Assembly (NCBI RefSeq): GCF_004028635.1
Contig: NZ_RQJW01000003.1
Span: 1,302,001 to 1,366,000, forward strand
Source: Streptomyces cyaneus
GTDB lineage: Bacteria > Actinomycetota > Actinomycetes > Streptomycetales > Streptomycetaceae
Reading direction: 5' to 3'
Length of the DNA: 64,000 nucleotides
Of the stretch, positions 8,802 to 18,185 are shown piece after piece. A program made the translations under genes and the position numbers. The notes beneath the pieces are model-generated. The model was not told the DNA's origin. It worked only from the letters and a program-made list of their open reading frames with translations, and made no database searches. The first letter of the stretch is position 1, and the number at the start of each line of letters is the position of its first letter.

Positions 8802-10640
8802 ATGACTCCATCGGAGACCAATTCCGCCGGGCGGTCGACGCGGTCCGCCGCGACGCCGTCGGCGACGGATCCCATTGGGCAGGTGGGACCCACTGCGAGG
8901 TCGTCCGCGAGCGATCCCACGGGGCCGAAGGAACGCACGGCACGGCTGTCCGCCAGCGACCGGGCCAGGCAGACCGAACCCACAACAAGCCCGCCCGCCA
9001 GCGACTCCACCACGTCGGCGCGATCCGCTCCCACGCCTCGAGCCACGCCGACGGCCGCTGGACGGGGCGTGTGCGCGAGGAACCCTGCGACGCCGTCCGC
9101 CAGCGATCCGAGCAGGGCGAGGCGTTCCGGCGCCGCTCCCCCGGCCGGCGGTCCCACCGAGCCGGCGACGCCCCCTACGACGCCCTCCCCAGGCGACGCG
9201 GACCGTCATGTTCCCTCCCCTGCCTGGGAGTTGCTGCTGCCTGCCGCGTCGGCGCCTGCACGCGCGCGTGGGCGTTCGCTGCAGGCGGCGCTGCGTGAGG
9301 CGGTCCGGTCAGGGCGGCTCGCGCCCGGTACGCGGCTGCCGTCGAGCCGGGATCTCGCCGCCGACCTCGGCGTGTCGCGCGGGCTGGTCACCGAGGCGTA
9401 CGAGCAGCTGACGGCGGAGGGCTATCTGCGCAGCGGGCGGGGTGCCGGGACCTGGGTGGGCGATGCGGTACGGGCCGCTCGCACACGCGCGCGTGACCTC
9501 GCTCCGCGTGCCACCGACGCCCGGGCCGACTTCGTACCCGGCACGCCGGACATGTCGCTGTTTCCGCGTGCCGCGTGGGCGGCGGCCCAGCGCGGGGTGC
9601 TGGCCGAGCTGCCGCACCACGAACTCGGCTATCCCGACCCGCGCGGGCTGCCCCGGCTGCGTACGGCTCTCGCGGAACTGCTCGCTCGCCGCCGGGGCGT
9701 GGTCGCGGACCCCGAGCGCATCGTGGTCGTCTCCGGCGTGGCGCAGGCGACGACGCTGCTCGGCTTCGTGCTGCACGCGCGCGGGATGCGCGAAATCGGA
9801 GTCGAGGACCCCGGAAGCCCGCAGCACGACGCCCTCTATGCCGCCGCCGGCGTCACCACCCTGCCGCTCCCGCTCGATGACGAAGGGCTCGCCCTGGGCC
9901 CACTGCGGGAGTCGGGCGTACGGTCCGTCGTCACGACGCCGGCCCACCAGTTCCCCACGGGCATCGCCTACTCCGCCCGCCGCCGCACCGAGCTGCTCGA
10001 CTGGGCGCGGTCCGTCGAGGGCTTCGTCCTCGAGGACGACTACGACGGCGACTTCCGGTACGACCGCGCCCCCGTCGGCGCGCTCCAGGGCCTCGACCCG
10101 GAGCGCGTCGCCTACGCGGGGTCGGTCAGCAAGTCCCTCGCCCCGGGGCTGCGGCTCGGCTGGCTGCTCGTACCGGAGGCGTTGGCCGAGGAGGTCGTCG
10201 AGCGGAAGCGGACCATGGATCTCGGCCATCCGACCCTGGATCAGGCCCTCTTCGCCCGGTTCCTGGAGCGCGGCGACTACGACCGGCAGCTGCGCCGCTG
10301 CCAGCGTGCGTACCGGGAGCGTCGGGACGCCCTGGTCGGCGCTCTGGAGGAGCACTTTCCGGGGGCCGAGGTGACCGGGATCGCGGCGGGGCTGCACGTC
10401 ATCGCCGCACTGCCGGAACGGTACGGGCCCCAGGAGCGGTTCCTCGCGCGCGTGGCCGCGGCCGGTGTCGCGGTGCGCCCCCTGACGGACTACGCACACG
10501 CGCGTGCCGGTGACAGCGGACAGCCGGGCGTCCGACTGGTCCTGGGATACGCGCACGTGTCGCCCGCGCGGATCCGGGCGGGCGTGCGGCTGATGGCGGA
10601 GTCGATCGCCGGCCGGGGCAGTGCGTCTGCCGGTAGGTGA
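8802..10640 (+). CDS. MocR/PdxR-type regulator: GntR helix-turn-helix fused to an aminotransferase fold
   Basis: A 612-residue fusion. Residues 1 to about 140 are low-complexity Ser/Pro/Thr/Ala sequence with degenerate repeats around SASDP. A GntR winged helix follows (about 150-220; LPSSRDLAADLGVSRGLVTE), then a class I aminotransferase fold with EDDYDGDFRYDR and the PLP lysine in SVSKSLAPG. MocR proteins sense PLP or amino-containing ligands and usually control a divergent gene; here that is the EamA exporter. The ATG at 8802 is the only ATG before the domain start, but a shorter product from an internal GTG is possible because family members rarely carry such a long N-terminal extension. 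Confidence 0.87.
   Translation: MTPSETNSAGRSTRSAATPSATDPIGQVGPTARSSASDPTGPKERTARLSASDRARQTEPTTSPPASDSTTSARSAPTPRATPTAAGRGVCARNPATPSASDPSRARRSGAAPPAGGPTEPATPPTTPSPGDADRHVPSPAWELLLPAASAPARARGRSLQAALREAVRSGRLAPGTRLPSSRDLAADLGVSRGLVTEAYEQLTAEGYLRSGRGAGTWVGDAVRAARTRARDLAPRATDARADFVPGTPDMSLFPRAAWAAAQRGVLAELPHHELGYPDPRGLPRLRTALAELLARRRGVVADPERIVVVSGVAQATTLLGFVLHARGMREIGVEDPGSPQHDALYAAAGVTTLPLPLDDEGLALGPLRESGVRSVVTTPAHQFPTGIAYSARRRTELLDWARSVEGFVLEDDYDGDFRYDRAPVGALQGLDPERVAYAGSVSKSLAPGLRLGWLLVPEALAEEVVERKRTMDLGHPTLDQALFARFLERGDYDRQLRRCQRAYRERRDALVGALEEHFPGAEVTGIAAGLHVIAALPERYGPQERFLARVAAAGVAVRPLTDYAHARAGDSGQPGVRLVLGYAHVSPARIRAGVRLMAESIAGRGSASAGR
8856..9110. repeat. Degenerate repeat of about 45 bp inside the MocR N-terminal region
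   Basis: The core GTCCGCCAGCGATCC recurs with changes at about 8856, 8901, 8945, 8990 and 9093, a spacing near 45 bp with one double gap. On the coding strand it gives recurring Ser-Ala-Ser-Asp-Pro; the opposite strand gives recurring Ser-Leu-Ala-Asp. This looks like an old, diverged tandem repeat that lengthened the N-terminus. Confidence 0.55.
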
Positions 10641-10704
10641 CCGGAACCCTGCGGCTGCATGTCTCCCGCACTACTTCCCGGTTCCCTTGCCGATGCGGTC
10701 AGTT

Positions 10705-10726
10705 GTTCACTTGTGGTTTGCGTGTG
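10705..10726 (+). promoter_or_regulatory. Candidate PHO box upstream of phoD
   Basis: Two adjacent 11-bp direct repeat units, GTTCACTTGTG and GTTTGCGTGTG, match at 8 of 11 positions and resemble the GTTCACC-type units bound by PhoP in Streptomyces. The site lies 64 bp before the phoD start, where phosphate-starvation control is expected. Confidence 0.45.
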
Positions 10727-10789
10727 CGCTGCGGCGCACCAGTAGTTGTGGCACTGCACACTGGCCGGATCCCGCCCCTGGAGGCCTCC

Positions 10790-12364
10790 ATGTCACACCG
10801 TCCGTTCCCGGGCCGTCGCAGCGTCCTGCGCGGCTCGCTCGCCGCCTCGGCGGCGCTCACCCTGCCCACGGCGCTCGGCTCGGCACCGGCGTTCGCCCTG
10901 TCGGGACGCCCCAAGGCGGGCTGGGGCGTGCAGACGGGGGACGTGACCTGCGACTCAGGGCTGGTGTGGGTGCGGTCGGACCGTCCGGCCCGGATGATCG
11001 TCGAGACGTCCGCGACCGAGTCGTTCCGCAACCCGCGCAGATGGCAGGGCCCGCTGCTGGGCGCCGACACGGACTTCACCGGCACGACCCGGCTGCGCGG
11101 CCTGCCCTCCGGCGAGCAGATCCACTACCGCGTACTGCTCGCCGACCCGGACGACCCGCGCCGCACCGGCGAGCCGGTCACCGGCACCTTCCGCACGCCC
11201 TCGGCACGGCGGCGTGACGGCGTGCGCTTCGTCTGGTCGGGCGACCTGGCCGGACAGGGCTGGGGCATCAACCCGGACTTCGGCGGCTACCGGATCTACG
11301 ACGCGATGGCCGCGCTGGACCCGGACTTCTTCATCTGCAGCGGCGACAACATCTACGCCGACGGCCCGCTCTCGGCCTCCGTCACCCTGCCCGACGGCAG
11401 TACCTGGCGGAACATCACCACCGAGGAGAAGTCCAAGGTCGCCGAGACCCTGGCCGAGTTCCGGGGCAACTTCCGCTACAACCTCCTCGACGAGAACCTC
11501 AAGCGGTTCAACGCCCAGGTCCCGTCCATCATCCAGTGGGACGACCACGAGGTGACCAACAACTGGTACCCCGGTGAGATCCTCGGCGACGCCCGCTACA
11601 CGGAGAAGAACATCGACGTCCTGGCCGCTCGCGCCCGGCAGGCCTTCTCGGAGTACTTCCCCATCTCGACCCTGCGCCGCCCCGACGGCCGGGTCTACCG
11701 GGTGATCCATCAGGGTCCGCTGCTGGACGTGTTCGTGCTGGACATGCGGACCTACCGCAACGCCAACTCGACGGACGACCAGGCCACCGACGCGCAGGGC
11801 ATCCTCGGCGCCGAGCAGCTGAACTGGCTCAAGCGCGAACTGTCCCGCTCCCGAGCCGTGTGGAAGGTGATCGCCTCGGACATGCCGCTCGGTCTGGTGG
11901 TGCCGGACGGCACGGACGGCAAGCCGAACATCGAGGCCGTCGCGCAGGGCGACCCGGGGGCTCCGCTCGGGCGTGAGCTGCAGATCGCCGAGCTGCTGCG
12001 GTTCATCAAGCACCGCAGGATCACCGGCACGGTGTGGCTGACCGCCGACGTGCACTACACCTCGGCCCAGCACTACCAGCCCTCGCGGGCGGCCTTCACC
12101 GACTTCGAGCCGTTCTGGGAGTTCGTCTCCGGCCCGCTGAACGCAGGCGCGTTCCCGGCGAACACCCTGGACAACACCTTCGGCCCGGAGCGGGTGTTCA
12201 TCAAGGCGCCGACGACCGCGAACGTCTCGCCCGCCGGCGGCTACCAGTTCTTCGGCGAGGTCGACATCGACGGCGGCAGCGGCGAGCTGACGGTGCGCCT
12301 GCGCGAGTCCGACGGCACCGTGCTGTTCACGCAGGTGCTGCAGCCGGGCCGGGTCGGCCAGTGA
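10790..12364 (+). CDS. phoD: Tat-exported alkaline phosphatase D
   Basis: A 524-residue secreted phosphatase. The N-terminus has a twin-arginine signal (GRRSVLRG, Arg 9-10) followed by an Ala/Leu-rich stretch and a probable cleavage near residue 36. The mature part begins with the PhoD N-terminal domain (WGVQTGDVT), then metallophosphatase motifs SGDNIYADGP and WDDHEVTNNW, the Asp/Tyr region LDMRTYRN, and the histidine motif TADVHYT. PhoD enzymes are Ca/Fe phosphodiesterase-phosphomonoesterases that release phosphate outside the cell. The start at 10790 is set by the signal peptide and a nearby GGAGG. A terminator follows directly. Confidence 0.95.
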   Translation: MSHRPFPGRRSVLRGSLAASAALTLPTALGSAPAFALSGRPKAGWGVQTGDVTCDSGLVWVRSDRPARMIVETSATESFRNPRRWQGPLLGADTDFTGTTRLRGLPSGEQIHYRVLLADPDDPRRTGEPVTGTFRTPSARRRDGVRFVWSGDLAGQGWGINPDFGGYRIYDAMAALDPDFFICSGDNIYADGPLSASVTLPDGSTWRNITTEEKSKVAETLAEFRGNFRYNLLDENLKRFNAQVPSIIQWDDHEVTNNWYPGEILGDARYTEKNIDVLAARARQAFSEYFPISTLRRPDGRVYRVIHQGPLLDVFVLDMRTYRNANSTDDQATDAQGILGAEQLNWLKRELSRSRAVWKVIASDMPLGLVVPDGTDGKPNIEAVAQGDPGAPLGRELQIAELLRFIKHRRITGTVWLTADVHYTSAQHYQPSRAAFTDFEPFWEFVSGPLNAGAFPANTLDNTFGPERVFIKAPTTANVSPAGGYQFFGEVDIDGGSGELTVRLRESDGTVLFTQVLQPGRVGQ

Positions 12365-12381
12365 TTCCCGTAGCCTGAAAC

Positions 12382-12422
12382 CCGTGCCGCGCACCGGTGT
12401 CATCCCCCGGTGTGCGGCACGG
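12382..12422 (+). terminator. Terminator after phoD
   Basis: A 16-bp stem (CCGTGCCGCGCACCGG pairing with CCGGTGTGCGGCACGG, one G-T wobble) and a 9-base loop begin 18 bases after the phoD stop. Confidence 0.7.
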
Positions 12423-12520
12423 TCGTTCCGGCCGTGGGAGACGCCGGGCGAACTCCCTTCACCGCAGCAGGTTTTCGCAGGTCAGGGCCGATTGTCAGTG
12501 GTCGCCTCTACGGTTTTTCC

Positions 12521-13930
12521 ATGACGCGATCTCTACAGGCCGTGGCCTATCGCCGACCCTCCGTGCTGGAGTCCTCAGCGGACGGCCGGCACCTGGGGCT
12601 GGAGACCTCACGGGGTGCGACGCCCTCGGGTGTCGAGGACCATCCGCGGTTCTTCACGGGCTTCCTGACGTCTCCTCAGGTCGCCTCGGCAGGACTGCTG
12701 GCGGTGGCCGACGTGGCGGCCGCGCGCTACTACCAGCGGCAGCTGCGCGCCTCCCTCGACCCGGTGGTGACGGGCAACGGCGACCGGCTGCGCTTCGAGT
12801 CCTTCTCCGGCTGCTGCGGGGTGTACGCCCGCCTGGACGTGCTGGAGGCGGGCCTCGACGGCGGCGAGGTGGGGCACGGCACGACGAATGTCGACGTCAA
12901 CAACCCCCTGCGCGAGGCTCTGTCCAGGATCGGCGCGGACGATCCGCTCCATCTGCGGGTGGGCCCCGAGGAGTTGGCCGTGACCACGCTGGACGGCCCG
13001 GTCGTGGAGAAGAAGGTCCCGCTCCCGGACCGCTGGCTGCGGGGCTTCGCGGAGGCGCAGGTGACAGCGGCGGGCTTCGATCTGCGGGCCGAGCTGCCGG
13101 CCGCCGAGGCCGTGCGGTTCCTGCGCGCGCTGCCGCGCGGTGGGGCGCGCGGCGCCTCGGTGGGCGCGCGGTGGGTGGTGCCCTCGGGGAGCGGGCTGCG
13201 GCCGACCACGCGCGCGGTGCCCGGTGCGGTGTGCCTGCCCGGCCCGGAGCGACTGATCGCGCTCCAGCGGGTGCTGCGCCATGCCACGGCCCTGCGGGTG
13301 TACGGCCCCGCCGTGACCGGCGGCGGCGCCGCGACGGCCAGTGCCTGGGAGGCGGTCCTGCCAGGCATGCGGCTGACGCTGACACTGTCGCCGGACGCCT
13401 CGCGCGGCTTCTCCGGCGAGGGCGGCGTCCTCGACGCGCTCGCCACCGACGAGGTCGCCGAGGACGCGGAGCTGGTCGCGGTGCTGCTGGCCTGGGAGCC
13501 CCGCATCGACGTCGCCGACCTGGCCGCAGCCTCGGGGCTCGCGCCCGAGCGCGTCCGGGCGGCCCTGATCCGCCTGGGCACATCGGGGCGGGTCGGGTAC
13601 GACACGGCGGAGGCGGCCTACTTCCACCGGGAACTGCCGTACGACGCCGAGCGCGTGGAGCGCCACAATCCGCGGTTGCGCTCGGCCCGCGCGCTGGTGG
13701 CGGCGGGCGCGGTCGCACTGGACGGTGCCGTGGGGACGGTGACGGCCGAGGACGGCCATGTGCACCGGGTGCGCGACGAGGCGGGAGTGCTCAGCTGCAG
13801 CTGTCTGTGGTGGGCGAAGTACCGGGGCGGGCGTGGGCCGTGCAAGCACGCGCTGGCGGTGCGGATGGTGCGGCGAGGCATCGCTTCCGCGCAGGAGGAC
13901 ATGGCACGAGTCGACGGGGGTGCACGATGA
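12521..13930 (+). CDS. SWIM zinc-finger family protein
   Basis: A 469-residue soluble protein with a C-terminal SWIM zinc finger: CSC in VLSCSCLWWAK, then CKHALAV, giving the CxC...CxH ligand set. The central part (residues about 300-420) includes a predicted winged-helix-like stretch. The frame opens earlier, at 12410, but MTRSLQAVAY at 12521 is the likely start. It overlaps the next gene by four bases (ATGA), so the two are translationally coupled. SWIM fingers bind nucleic acid or protein, and relatives in bacteria occur next to large HEAT-like or MoxR/VWA proteins. The function of this pair is not established. Confidence 0.82.
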   Translation: MTRSLQAVAYRRPSVLESSADGRHLGLETSRGATPSGVEDHPRFFTGFLTSPQVASAGLLAVADVAAARYYQRQLRASLDPVVTGNGDRLRFESFSGCCGVYARLDVLEAGLDGGEVGHGTTNVDVNNPLREALSRIGADDPLHLRVGPEELAVTTLDGPVVEKKVPLPDRWLRGFAEAQVTAAGFDLRAELPAAEAVRFLRALPRGGARGASVGARWVVPSGSGLRPTTRAVPGAVCLPGPERLIALQRVLRHATALRVYGPAVTGGGAATASAWEAVLPGMRLTLTLSPDASRGFSGEGGVLDALATDEVAEDAELVAVLLAWEPRIDVADLAAASGLAPERVRAALIRLGTSGRVGYDTAEAAYFHRELPYDAERVERHNPRLRSARALVAAGAVALDGAVGTVTAEDGHVHRVRDEAGVLSCSCLWWAKYRGGRGPCKHALAVRMVRRGIASAQEDMARVDGGAR

Positions 13931-16566
13931 GTTCACTGATGGACGCGGTAAGGGCCGGGCGGACGGCCGACGCGGTGAGTCTGCTGGACGGGATGACGGA
14001 CGCCGAACGGCGGGCCCTCTTCCCCGAGTTGAGGGCACTGCGCAAAGAGCTGAGGGCGGATCAGTGGACGACGCAGTCCCGCCGCGCCTATCCGACCCTG
14101 CATGCGGCGGGGGCCGCGTGTCAGACCGGTGCGGCGGGTGTGGCGAGTTGGCTGGCGGCCTCCGACATGCGCTGGTGGCCCGCGTCACCGGGAGTGCTGA
14201 TCGACGTCCTGGGCGACCGGGCACCTGGCTGGCTCGCCGATGTGGCGCACCGGATCGCCGAGCGGCCGGTCGGGGCGCGGGTGCCGTATGAGCTGATGGC
14301 GGGCCTGGTGCGGCTTTCCGGCTGCCCGGTGCCGACGACCGAGGCTTACGTCCACGGGTGGGTGGAGCACATCGGCCACGTCTGGCAGCGCGGCGACACG
14401 GTTCTGGACCGGCTGCGCAAGGACCCGCACCTCGCGCAGCTCGCGGCCGCGCTCTTCGAGACGAACGACATCGGCAGCCGTCTGGCATGGGCCTCGACCG
14501 AGGGTCCGAACAGCTGGACCGAGGCGCTCGCCCGGCTCACCGCCGAGGGCGTCCTGGACCGGAAGGCGACGGTCGACGCATGTCTGGCCCGGCTGCTGCG
14601 GGGCGGTCCGGCCGCCGACCACCGGGTGTTCCTGCGCATGCTGCGGGCCTTCGCCCTCACCCGGGACGAGGAGCGGGAGCACACGGCCGACTGGCTGGCA
14701 CTGGCCTGCGACGCCGCATCCGTCGTGGCCGCGCACGCCCAGGCGGTGCTCGCGTCACTGGCCCTGGACGGTGAACTGACCACGCACCAACTGGTCGAGA
14801 TGTCGGGCGCCGTCCTCTTCCGCACCGAGAAGAAGCTCGTGCGCGCCCAGCTCGTGCTGCTGGGCAAGGCAATCGCCCGCGATCCGTCCGCCGCCGAGGA
14901 GCTGCTGCCCGCCGCCGCACAGGCCTTCGGGCACGAGGACTCGGACGTGCAGGAGCGGGCGCTCAAGCTGGTGGAACGGCACATCGGCAAGGTCCGGGGC
15001 GTGTACGTGCGGGACGAACTGGCCTCGGCCGCCGAGCAGTTGATCCCGGTTCTGCGAGCGCGGGCGGTCCAGGGCCTGGGGGTGGCTCCGGCGCTCCTGG
15101 AGCCGGAGCCGTACGAGGAGACCCTGCCGCCCGCACCCGAGCCGGTACGGATCGCACCGACGCCGGATTCGGTGGCCGAACTCGCCGAAGAGGTCAGTGC
15201 GTTGCTGGCGTCGGTTGCGGACGTATCGACGTTCGAGCGCACGTTGGACGGTTTGGTGCGCCACGCGCACCAGGACAGGGCCGCTCTGGTGGAGGCCCTC
15301 GGCCCCGTGGTGGCGCGCCTGTGGTGGGTCACCGCGGAGTCCCCGCAGATCCGGCCGAGCGACTACTTCGGCAACCGGCCGCACAGCCTGGAGCTCCTCC
15401 TCGCGACATTGCTCGACAAGGTGCCCACCGCCGATCTCCACGCCGCGGTCCAGCACGGGACGTCGGGGTTCGAGTGCGTCCACGGCGCCCTCGCTCGTGC
15501 CTTCAACGCCCGTATCTGGGAGGTGGCGTACCGGATCCGTACCGAGCCGCTGCCGTTCCTGCTCTCCACCCCCACCTGGAGCACGGGTCTGCTGGAGCCG
15601 GACGAACTCGTGAGTCGCCTCGACGAGTACCGGCGCCGTGGCGCACGGGTTTCGGCGGCCGACTTCGCGCAGGCGCTGCTGCGGGTGCGGCGCGAGGACC
15701 GTGCGGCGGCCGCGGCGGCAGCGTCCCGTGCTGCCGCGCTCGGCACCGCGGAAGGGACACGGCTCGCGAGGTGGCTCACCGCCCAGGACTCGGCTCTGCC
15801 CGCCGAGAGACGGCGGACGGCCGGTCCGCGCATCCTGCTGGAGTTCGGTGAACTCCTGGAGCTACAGGAGGACTTCCCGCCGGAGTTCCGGCCCCTCGGC
15901 CGACCGGTGAGCGTCTACCGCGAGCGCTGGCACTGCTACCACTGGGAGGACTCCATACGTCAGCACTGGCTCGCCCTTCTGCCCGAGCGGCGTGAACTGG
16001 TCGCGGTCAGGCTGCTGCGCGACCTGTCCACGGTCGCCGTGGACGACACCCGGGGCGCCGCCGCGATCCTCCCGCTCCTCGCCGAGTCGGGCGGCGAGGC
16101 GGGTGAGGCCGTACACCTTTGCGTGGCGTACGGGCTCGGTGCGCGGCATCCGGAGGACCGGCTCGCCGCCGTGGACGCCCTGCTGGTGCTGGCTGCGCGC
16201 GGGCAACTCGACGCGGCCTGGCTGGGCGCGGATCTGGGGCAGTTGGTGCTGCGCGGGGCCGTGAAGACGTCGCGTCTCGTGGAGTCGGTGCGGACGGCGG
16301 CCGCCACGGGGGCGAACGCCACCATATGGGGGATGCTTCGGCACACCCTGCCCATCCTGCTCGCCGATCTCGCGACCGGAGAAGCGGCCGCACCGGCACG
16401 AGGGCTCGCGGACCTCCTGGCCGTGGCCGCGGAATGCGCCGAGCGAACGGAGGCACGCGAGGAACTGCCGCACCTGGCGGGGACGGCGGAGCGCCGTGGG
16501 TCGTCCCGGCTGGTGACCCAGGCCCGGCGGTTGCGCAGCGCGCTGGCGGAGCCGGTGGCTGCCTGA
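13927..16566 (+). CDS. DUF6493-like large protein coupled to the SWIM gene
   Basis: An 879-residue, largely alpha-helical protein without signal peptide or membrane segments. Repeated Leu/Ala-rich helices (for example LVEMSGAVLFRTEKKLVRAQL and AAQAFGHEDSDVQERALKLVERH, each quoted in part) suggest HEAT/ARM-type repeats. A Pro/Glu-rich linker lies near residues 395-420. The start ATG overlaps the stop of the SWIM gene, so the two products are probably made in fixed ratio and act together. I recall this pair as common in Streptomyces and annotated DUF6493. No catalytic motif is visible. Confidence 0.72.
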   Translation: MSSLMDAVRAGRTADAVSLLDGMTDAERRALFPELRALRKELRADQWTTQSRRAYPTLHAAGAACQTGAAGVASWLAASDMRWWPASPGVLIDVLGDRAPGWLADVAHRIAERPVGARVPYELMAGLVRLSGCPVPTTEAYVHGWVEHIGHVWQRGDTVLDRLRKDPHLAQLAAALFETNDIGSRLAWASTEGPNSWTEALARLTAEGVLDRKATVDACLARLLRGGPAADHRVFLRMLRAFALTRDEEREHTADWLALACDAASVVAAHAQAVLASLALDGELTTHQLVEMSGAVLFRTEKKLVRAQLVLLGKAIARDPSAAEELLPAAAQAFGHEDSDVQERALKLVERHIGKVRGVYVRDELASAAEQLIPVLRARAVQGLGVAPALLEPEPYEETLPPAPEPVRIAPTPDSVAELAEEVSALLASVADVSTFERTLDGLVRHAHQDRAALVEALGPVVARLWWVTAESPQIRPSDYFGNRPHSLELLLATLLDKVPTADLHAAVQHGTSGFECVHGALARAFNARIWEVAYRIRTEPLPFLLSTPTWSTGLLEPDELVSRLDEYRRRGARVSAADFAQALLRVRREDRAAAAAAASRAAALGTAEGTRLARWLTAQDSALPAERRRTAGPRILLEFGELLELQEDFPPEFRPLGRPVSVYRERWHCYHWEDSIRQHWLALLPERRELVAVRLLRDLSTVAVDDTRGAAAILPLLAESGGEAGEAVHLCVAYGLGARHPEDRLAAVDALLVLAARGQLDAAWLGADLGQLVLRGAVKTSRLVESVRTAAATGANATIWGMLRHTLPILLADLATGEAAAPARGLADLLAVAAECAERTEAREELPHLAGTAERRGSSRLVTQARRLRSALAEPVAA

Positions 16567-16712
16567 CGGGGCAGGGCACCGTCCCGGTCGGCCCTGTAGC
16601 GCTGCGGTGCTGCAGCATTATTGAAAAACCTACAAAACTGGCATAAGGGTTCTTTACCGCCCGGTCACAAAGCGTTCGTGATCACGCAACACCGTTCCTT
16701 CACAGTGGGTGC

Positions 16713-18185
16713 ATGAGTCGAGACATGTCTGATGTGACGCGTGCGAAGCACGGACGTCCTGTACACCACTGGCGGCGTGACGTCATCGAACTGGCCGCGC
16801 TCTTCACGGCGGTGGCGGTGGCCGACGCGGTGGCGAACCTGATCGGGCACGGGCCGGACGGGCCGACGGTGCTGCTGGTCTCGGCGGCCGTGCTGGTCGC
16901 CACGGCGGGGTTCCACACATGGTGGGCACGCCGCCACGGTCACGCACCGCCGACAGGTGATACCGGTGCCCGGCCGCGCTCCGCGGGGCGGACCGGGCAG
17001 TCCGACGCCGGACTGTCGAGCCAGTCGAGCCACTCGGACCAGCCGGAACTGTCGCAGGACGCGGCCACGACGGTGCCCGGGGAGAGTGTGCTGTGGCGGA
17101 TGCGGACGACGGTGAAGGACGAACCCGGGTCGCTGGCCGCGCTGTGCACGGCCCTCGCCGGGCTGCGGGTGGACATCCTGAGCCTGCAGACGCATCCGCT
17201 GGCCGAGGGCACGGTCGACGAGTTCCTGCTGCGTGCGCCCGGCGATCTCACGGCGGCCGAGATCACCCGGGCGGTCTCCGTGGCCGGCGGTGCCGGGACC
17301 TGGATCGAGCGGGCCGACGCCCATGACCTGGTGGACGCGCCGACCCGGGTGCTGGGCCTCGCCACCCGTACCGCGCTGGACGCGGCGGAACTTCCGTTGG
17401 CGCTGCGGCAGTTGCTGGGCCGGTGCACCATCCGGTCGCTGCCCGCCGTGCCGGCCGGGGGCGGCCGGGGGCCGGAGCCGGTACCGATGGAAGGGGCCCT
17501 GGAGGACACCGTGATGCGGCTGCGGGCGCCGGAAGGTGGAGTGATCACTGTGGAGCGGCCGTATCTGCCGTTCACGCCGACCGAGTTCGCGCGGGCGCGG
17601 GCGCTGGTGGAGCTGGACGCGCGGCTCGGCCTGCGCGTGCCGCGCAGCGAGGACGTGCTGACGCTGCCGGAGGGCAACGACATCACCGTGCGGCGGGCGG
17701 ACACCGGTGACCTTCGGGCCGCCAGGGAGATGCACGAGCGGTGCTCGACGCGGACGCTCGGGATGCGGTACCACGGGCCGGTCGGCGATGCCGACCGCTA
17801 TCTCAACCATCTGCTCAGTCCGCGGTTCGGACGGACGCTCTCCGTGCAGACCGCGTCGGGGCGCATCGTCGGGCTCGGTCATCTGCTGTGGGACGGTGAC
17901 GAGACGGAGGTCGCGCTGCTCGTGGAGGACGCGTGGCAGCGGCGGGGCATCGGCAGCGAGTTGCTGCGCAGGCTGGTGGGGATGGCGATCGAGGCGGGCT
18001 GCGAGAGCGTGTACGCCGTGACGCAGTCGTCCAACACCGGGATGGTCGCGGCGATGCGTGGGTTGGGGCTCCCCCTCGATTACCAGATCGAGGAGGGGAC
18101 CCTCGTCATCACAGCCCGGCTCGACGCTGATGCCCCGCTGGGAGAGCAGGAAAGCGCCGTGGGAGTCAGGACCGAAGCGCCGTAG
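16713..18185 (+). CDS. Membrane-anchored ACT-GNAT fusion protein
   Basis: A 490-residue multidomain protein. Residues about 25-70 hold two hydrophobic segments (ELAALFTAVAVADAVANLI and VLLVSAAVLVATAGF). A Ser/Gln-rich linker follows, then an ACT-like ligand-binding domain (about 128-200; VKDEPGSLAALCTALAGL). The C-terminal GNAT acetyltransferase (about 325-475) has the acetyl-CoA loop QRRGIGSELL. ACT plus GNAT suggests an acetyltransferase controlled by an amino acid or nucleotide, placed at the membrane. Upstream, TTGAAA (16621) and TAAGGG (16644), 17 bp apart, may form a promoter. It is convergent with the next gene, overlapping by 20 bp. Confidence 0.82.
   Translation: MSRDMSDVTRAKHGRPVHHWRRDVIELAALFTAVAVADAVANLIGHGPDGPTVLLVSAAVLVATAGFHTWWARRHGHAPPTGDTGARPRSAGRTGQSDAGLSSQSSHSDQPELSQDAATTVPGESVLWRMRTTVKDEPGSLAALCTALAGLRVDILSLQTHPLAEGTVDEFLLRAPGDLTAAEITRAVSVAGGAGTWIERADAHDLVDAPTRVLGLATRTALDAAELPLALRQLLGRCTIRSLPAVPAGGGRGPEPVPMEGALEDTVMRLRAPEGGVITVERPYLPFTPTEFARARALVELDARLGLRVPRSEDVLTLPEGNDITVRRADTGDLRAAREMHERCSTRTLGMRYHGPVGDADRYLNHLLSPRFGRTLSVQTASGRIVGLGHLLWDGDETEVALLVEDAWQRRGIGSELLRRLVGMAIEAGCESVYAVTQSSNTGMVAAMRGLGLPLDYQIEEGTLVITARLDADAPLGEQESAVGVRTEAP

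Noticed and set aside
8765..9157. A repeat-rich minus-strand protein (Ser-Leu-Ala-Asp repeats) overlapping the MocR start
   Set aside because: It is the reverse reading of the same degenerate repeat; no ribosome site and no family similarity.
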